This document shows, piece after piece, positions 61,077 through 64,000 of a DNA stretch of 64,000 bases. This stretch comes from Viridibacterium sp047600765 (GTDB taxonomy: Bacteria; Pseudomonadota; Gammaproteobacteria; Burkholderiales; Rhodocyclaceae). The DNA is taken from NCBI GenBank assembly GCA_047600765.1, contig JASGKF010000001.1, positions 124,001 through 188,000 of the forward strand, in the 5' to 3' direction. The position numbers and the translations under genes were made by a program. Every line of letters starts with the position of its first letter. The first letter of the stretch is position 1. Below the pieces are notes generated by a model that was given only the letters and a program-made list of their open reading frames with translations, had not been told where the DNA came from and searched no databases.

Positions 61077-62141
61077 TCAATTTGCCACCGTACTGCCGCG
61101 CACGATCAGCTGATGTTCGAACGACGTATTCGGCACCTCGGCGCACAGCGCGGGATAAGGCTCACCGTGGCGCTCGCAGATGCGGCGCACCAGCAGGCAC
61201 AGGGCCGCTTCGGCCATGGCCGGCGTGTCCTGCGTCATGGTCGTCAGCGGCGGGTTGAAAAACGCGCTCTGCGGATCGTTGTCGATACTGACGATCGCAA
61301 TGTCTTCCGGCACGCGGATACCCATACGCTGGGCTTCCAGCAGCACACCGAGCGCCATGCGGTCGCTACTGACGAAAATGGCGTCGAGCTTCGGATCGAT
61401 TTCCAGCAGACGGCGCAAACCCTCGCCACCACCCGAGGTTTCCCAGTTGCCCTCGACGAACAGGCGCTGGCAATCGCCGAGTCCTGCTTCCTCCAGCGCC
61501 TTGCGCCAGCCGAGCACACGCTCCGACGCCACCCAGCGATCCAGCGGCCCTGACAGATGCGCCACACGCTTGCGCCCGAGGCCGATGAGGTGACGCGTCG
61601 CGTTCTGCCCACCGAGGAAGTTGTTGAAGCCCACCACGTCGATACCGGGACGCGGACGGGTATTGATCGCCACCATGGGCATGGGCAGACGCTCCATCGG
61701 GTAGCTGTCCATCCAGGTGTGACTGTCGCCGATGTCCGGGCCGGCCCATATGACACCGTCAACCTGACGCTCGATGAGCCCGTCCATCAAGGACGTCACA
61801 TTGTCAGGTGCAAAATCGGTGACCAGCTTGTTGAGCAAGGCGTAGCCCATCTTGTCTGTTTGCTGAAGCATGCCGACGTAGGCTTCACCACACACGAGAT
61901 AGCCCACCGAGGCATTACTCACAATGCCCAGTGTGTGGCTACGGCCGGTGTTGAGCTGACGCGCCAGGGCACTCGGACGGAAACCGAGGGCCTCGATGCA
62001 TTGCTTCACACGTGCCCGCGTTTCGTCGGTCACATTGGGGCTGTCATTGACAACCCGTGAGGCGGTCTGCTTTGACACGCCTGCCATTTTGGCAACGTCT
62101 GCAAGCGTGACGCGCCGGGTCAGTTTTGCGCTGCTGTCCAC
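61077..62141 (-). CDS. LacI-family transcriptional regulator
   Basis: 354 residues. HTH and hinge: VTLADVAKMAGVSKQTASRV, PNVTDETRARVKQCIEALGF, RPSALARQLNTGRSHTLGIV. A periplasmic-binding-like effector domain follows (VDGVIWAGPDIGDSH, RVAHLSGPLDRWVASERVLG, IVSIDNDPQSAFFNPPLTTM). The ligand is not predictable. It shares orientation with mobB at a 9-nt gap. Operator-like GTTACCGGTAAC sites in this window fit the LacI family, but none lies at this gene, so no link is shown. Confidence 0.93.
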   Translation of the reverse strand: MDSSAKLTRRVTLADVAKMAGVSKQTASRVVNDSPNVTDETRARVKQCIEALGFRPSALARQLNTGRSHTLGIVSNASVGYLVCGEAYVGMLQQTDKMGYALLNKLVTDFAPDNVTSLMDGLIERQVDGVIWAGPDIGDSHTWMDSYPMERLPMPMVAINTRPRPGIDVVGFNNFLGGQNATRHLIGLGRKRVAHLSGPLDRWVASERVLGWRKALEEAGLGDCQRLFVEGNWETSGGGEGLRRLLEIDPKLDAIFVSSDRMALGVLLEAQRMGIRVPEDIAIVSIDNDPQSAFFNPPLTTMTQDTPAMAEAALCLLVRRICERHGEPYPALCAEVPNTSFEHQLIVRGSTVAN

Positions 62142-62321
62142 TGTCTGGTTTCCCCAAGATCTATGGTGTGTTTTGTCTGCTACCTGTTCCTGGCTTGCCC
62201 GGAGAACCGGGAAAACATCGGGATTATCGCCTGTTCAGGGCCGTTACGGCACCCTTGGGCCCCATTCAGGGATAATCGATGCGACTGGCGGCGCAGATCG
62301 CCAGCTTCACAGGAGACGACG

Positions 62322-64000
62322 ATGTTGCAGCAGCTGTTGCGCGCCGTAGCATGCGCGCTCCCCTCTCTCGCCCTCGCGGCGGCACCGGCCCCTGCCTACG
62401 TGGCGGAAGTGCTCAACCCGGGCTTCGCCACCGCGCTGATCGAACCGGCCAGCCAGGCACTGATCGTTGCCGGTGGCGATGCCAGCATCCTGCGCTCCGA
62501 CGATGCACTGCGATGGCAAGCCGCCGCCACAGACGCAAAGGACGCCATCCAGCACGTGGCGGCAGGCCGCAGCCTCATCGCGGTGGGCGACAACGGCCTG
62601 ATCCTGCGTTCGACCGACGCGGGCAAGCGCTGGCAGCGCATTGCGTCCGGCTCGTCGGCCAGCTTGCGTCAGGTCTTCAAGCTGCGCGAGGACAACGCCT
62701 GGCTGGCCGTGGGCGCCCAGGGCAGCCTGCTGCGCTCTGCCGACGATGGCATGCACTGGGAAAGCGGCTCGCTGGGCAAGGCCATCACGCTCAACACCGT
62801 TGCGCGCAGCGCGAGTGGCAGCCTGCTGGTGGGCGGCGAGCAAGGCACCATCCTGCGCTCCGGCGACGAAGGGCAAAGCTGGCAGCTGATCCAGTCGCGC
62901 GATCGCAACACGCCACCCGTCACGCGCTTCATCACCGCCGGCAAGAACCTGATCGCCGCCAGTGCCAAGGGGCGCTTGTGGCGGTCCAGCGATGACGGGC
63001 TCAGCTGGAAGCTGATCCAGACCGCATCACAGGGCTATGTCACGGATGCCGTCTTCGATGCGGCCCACCAGCGCTGGGTGCTCGCTACCCACAGCGGCGA
63101 CGTGCTGCTGGGCGACGCGCAGGGCAAGCAATGGCAGTGCCGTGTGGCGAAGGCCGGCGTGCAGCTGTCGGCGTTGAGCTACGACGCCTCCTGCCGCTGC
63201 ATTGTCGGCGTGGGCCTCGGCGGCCTCGTCGCACGTTCGGAAGATGGCGGCCGCAGCTGGCGCAGTGCGATGCTGTCCGAACAACCGAGCTTCCAGACCC
63301 TGCTGCATGACGCACAGCGCAAGCTGCACATCGCTGCCGGCGATGAAGGTGCGCTCTATCAGTCACGCGACAGCGGGCGCAGCTGGCAGAGCCTGCGTGC
63401 CAATCAGGGCGAGTATCTGGTGGCGCTGGCCGCCCTGCCTGGCAGCCCTGTCATCGTGGCGCTGGGCGACGCGGGTGCCATCGCACGTTCGGAAGATGCC
63501 GGCCAGACCTGGCAGACGGTCCCCGTGCGCTTCCCGGACGAGCGCTATCCAGCGGGCTTCAAAGCCGTGCTGCATGTGCCCGGCACGCAGAATTTCATCA
63601 CCGCCGGCCCACCCGGCACCATCATGCGTTCGCACGATGCTGGCCGCAGCTGGCAGATCGCGCATCACACGCCCTTCGAGCAGGCCGAGGGCTACTACGC
63701 GATGTTTGCCGACCCGGCGCGCAAGCAGTTCTTCACGCTGGAGATGCACGGCTACGTTTACCGCTCGCGCGACGGCGGCGAGCACTGGGAGAAGCGCGGC
63801 CTGTCGCATGACGAAGACCTGTTCCGCAACGGCCTCGTCTCCAGCAAGAGCGGCAGCATCCTGCTCTACGGCAAGGGCCGCAGCCTGCATCGCAGCACCG
63901 ATGGCGGCGACTCCTGGCAAGCCCTGCAACTTGATGCGCCGGCCAACCTGTTCGCGAGTCATGCCGATCCCGAGACCGGCACGCTGTGGCTCGCGGGTGA
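62322..64000 (+). CDS. YCF48/BNR-type beta-propeller repeat protein C (runs off right edge)
   Basis: ATG at 62322 with AGGAG 6 nt upstream. The frame is open to the window end (559 codons, no stop). A signal peptide (RAVACALPSLALAAAPAPAY) leads to repeated motifs ILRSDDALRW, ILRSTDAGKRW, LLRSADDGMHW, ILRSGDEGQSW, ARSEDGGRSW and HRSTDGGDSW. Third YCF48-type gene in the window. Its length probably matches A and B (about 717). Neighbours beyond 64 kb cannot be seen. Confidence 0.82.
   Translation, partial: MLQQLLRAVACALPSLALAAAPAPAYVAEVLNPGFATALIEPASQALIVAGGDASILRSDDALRWQAAATDAKDAIQHVAAGRSLIAVGDNGLILRSTDAGKRWQRIASGSSASLRQVFKLREDNAWLAVGAQGSLLRSADDGMHWESGSLGKAITLNTVARSASGSLLVGGEQGTILRSGDEGQSWQLIQSRDRNTPPVTRFITAGKNLIAASAKGRLWRSSDDGLSWKLIQTASQGYVTDAVFDAAHQRWVLATHSGDVLLGDAQGKQWQCRVAKAGVQLSALSYDASCRCIVGVGLGGLVARSEDGGRSWRSAMLSEQPSFQTLLHDAQRKLHIAAGDEGALYQSRDSGRSWQSLRANQGEYLVALAALPGSPVIVALGDAGAIARSEDAGQTWQTVPVRFPDERYPAGFKAVLHVPGTQNFITAGPPGTIMRSHDAGRSWQIAHHTPFEQAEGYYAMFADPARKQFFTLEMHGYVYRSRDGGEHWEKRGLSHDEDLFRNGLVSSKSGSILLYGKGRSLHRSTDGGDSWQALQLDAPANLFASHADPETGTLWLAG

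Noticed and set aside
61077..62141. This LacI regulator as the proven owner of the GTTACCGGTAAC sites
   Set aside because: No such site occurs in its own upstream region and the distance to the nearest site is over 6 kb; only family resemblance supports it.

Overview
The window is high-GC, gene-dense chromosomal DNA from a Gram-negative betaproteobacterium. Evidence: the rpsF-priB-rpsR-rplI order, a complete 14-gene nuoA-N operon preceded by secG and tRNA-Leu, lpxH, paired small cytochromes c, the long-form LeuA, and an RquA methyltransferase (rhodoquinone synthesis). A Rhodocyclales-like organism is plausible; the genus cannot be fixed from sequence alone.

Layout. 1-3.2 kb: ribosomal protein operon (minus) divergent from typA. 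3.2-11.1 kb: ParA-like ATPase, cysS, TPR protein, L,D-transpeptidase, two cyclophilins, lpxH, two cytochromes c, Nudix hydrolase. 11.1-26.4 kb: nuoN to nuoA, tRNA-Leu(GAG) and secG (all minus). 26.5-33.6 kb: ferredoxin-NADP reductase, rquA, acyl desaturase, leuA with a long leader, a DUF1631-like gene. 33.6-38 kb: two pectate lyases and a large YCF48-type repeat protein. 38-45.8 kb: mscS, rsmB, DUF3108 gene, purN, dedA, and a response-regulator/GGDEF/EAL protein. 46-52.6 kb: two near-identical short PL3 pectate lyases flanking two TPR-glycosyltransferase genes. 52.6-54.7 kb: arsenic operon arsR-arsI-arsC-aqpS. 54.8-64 kb: an orphan promoter/terminator unit, a second YCF48-type lipoprotein, two pseudopilin-like genes, mobB-moeA-moaD-moaE, a LacI regulator and a third YCF48-type protein running off the end.

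Two themes stand out. First, pectin degradation: there are four PL3-like pectate lyases. The two short ones share a promoter design (a TTGAC-type -35, a CARAMT-like -10, then a GTTACCGGTAAC-type palindrome about 12 bp downstream). The same design occurs a third time at 54814-54866, followed not by a gene but by a strong terminator, which suggests a small RNA. Second, respiration: complex I lies beside rquA, suggesting that NADH oxidation can feed a low-potential rhodoquinone pool.

Sequence quality. Four otherwise intact genes (rpsR, nuoG, one pectate lyase, one pseudopilin) each carry a single extra base. typA carries five Asp-to-Asn changes, all reading GTC-AAC where GTC-GAC is expected, two of them in GTPase motifs. 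These look more like consensus errors than biology, but should be checked.
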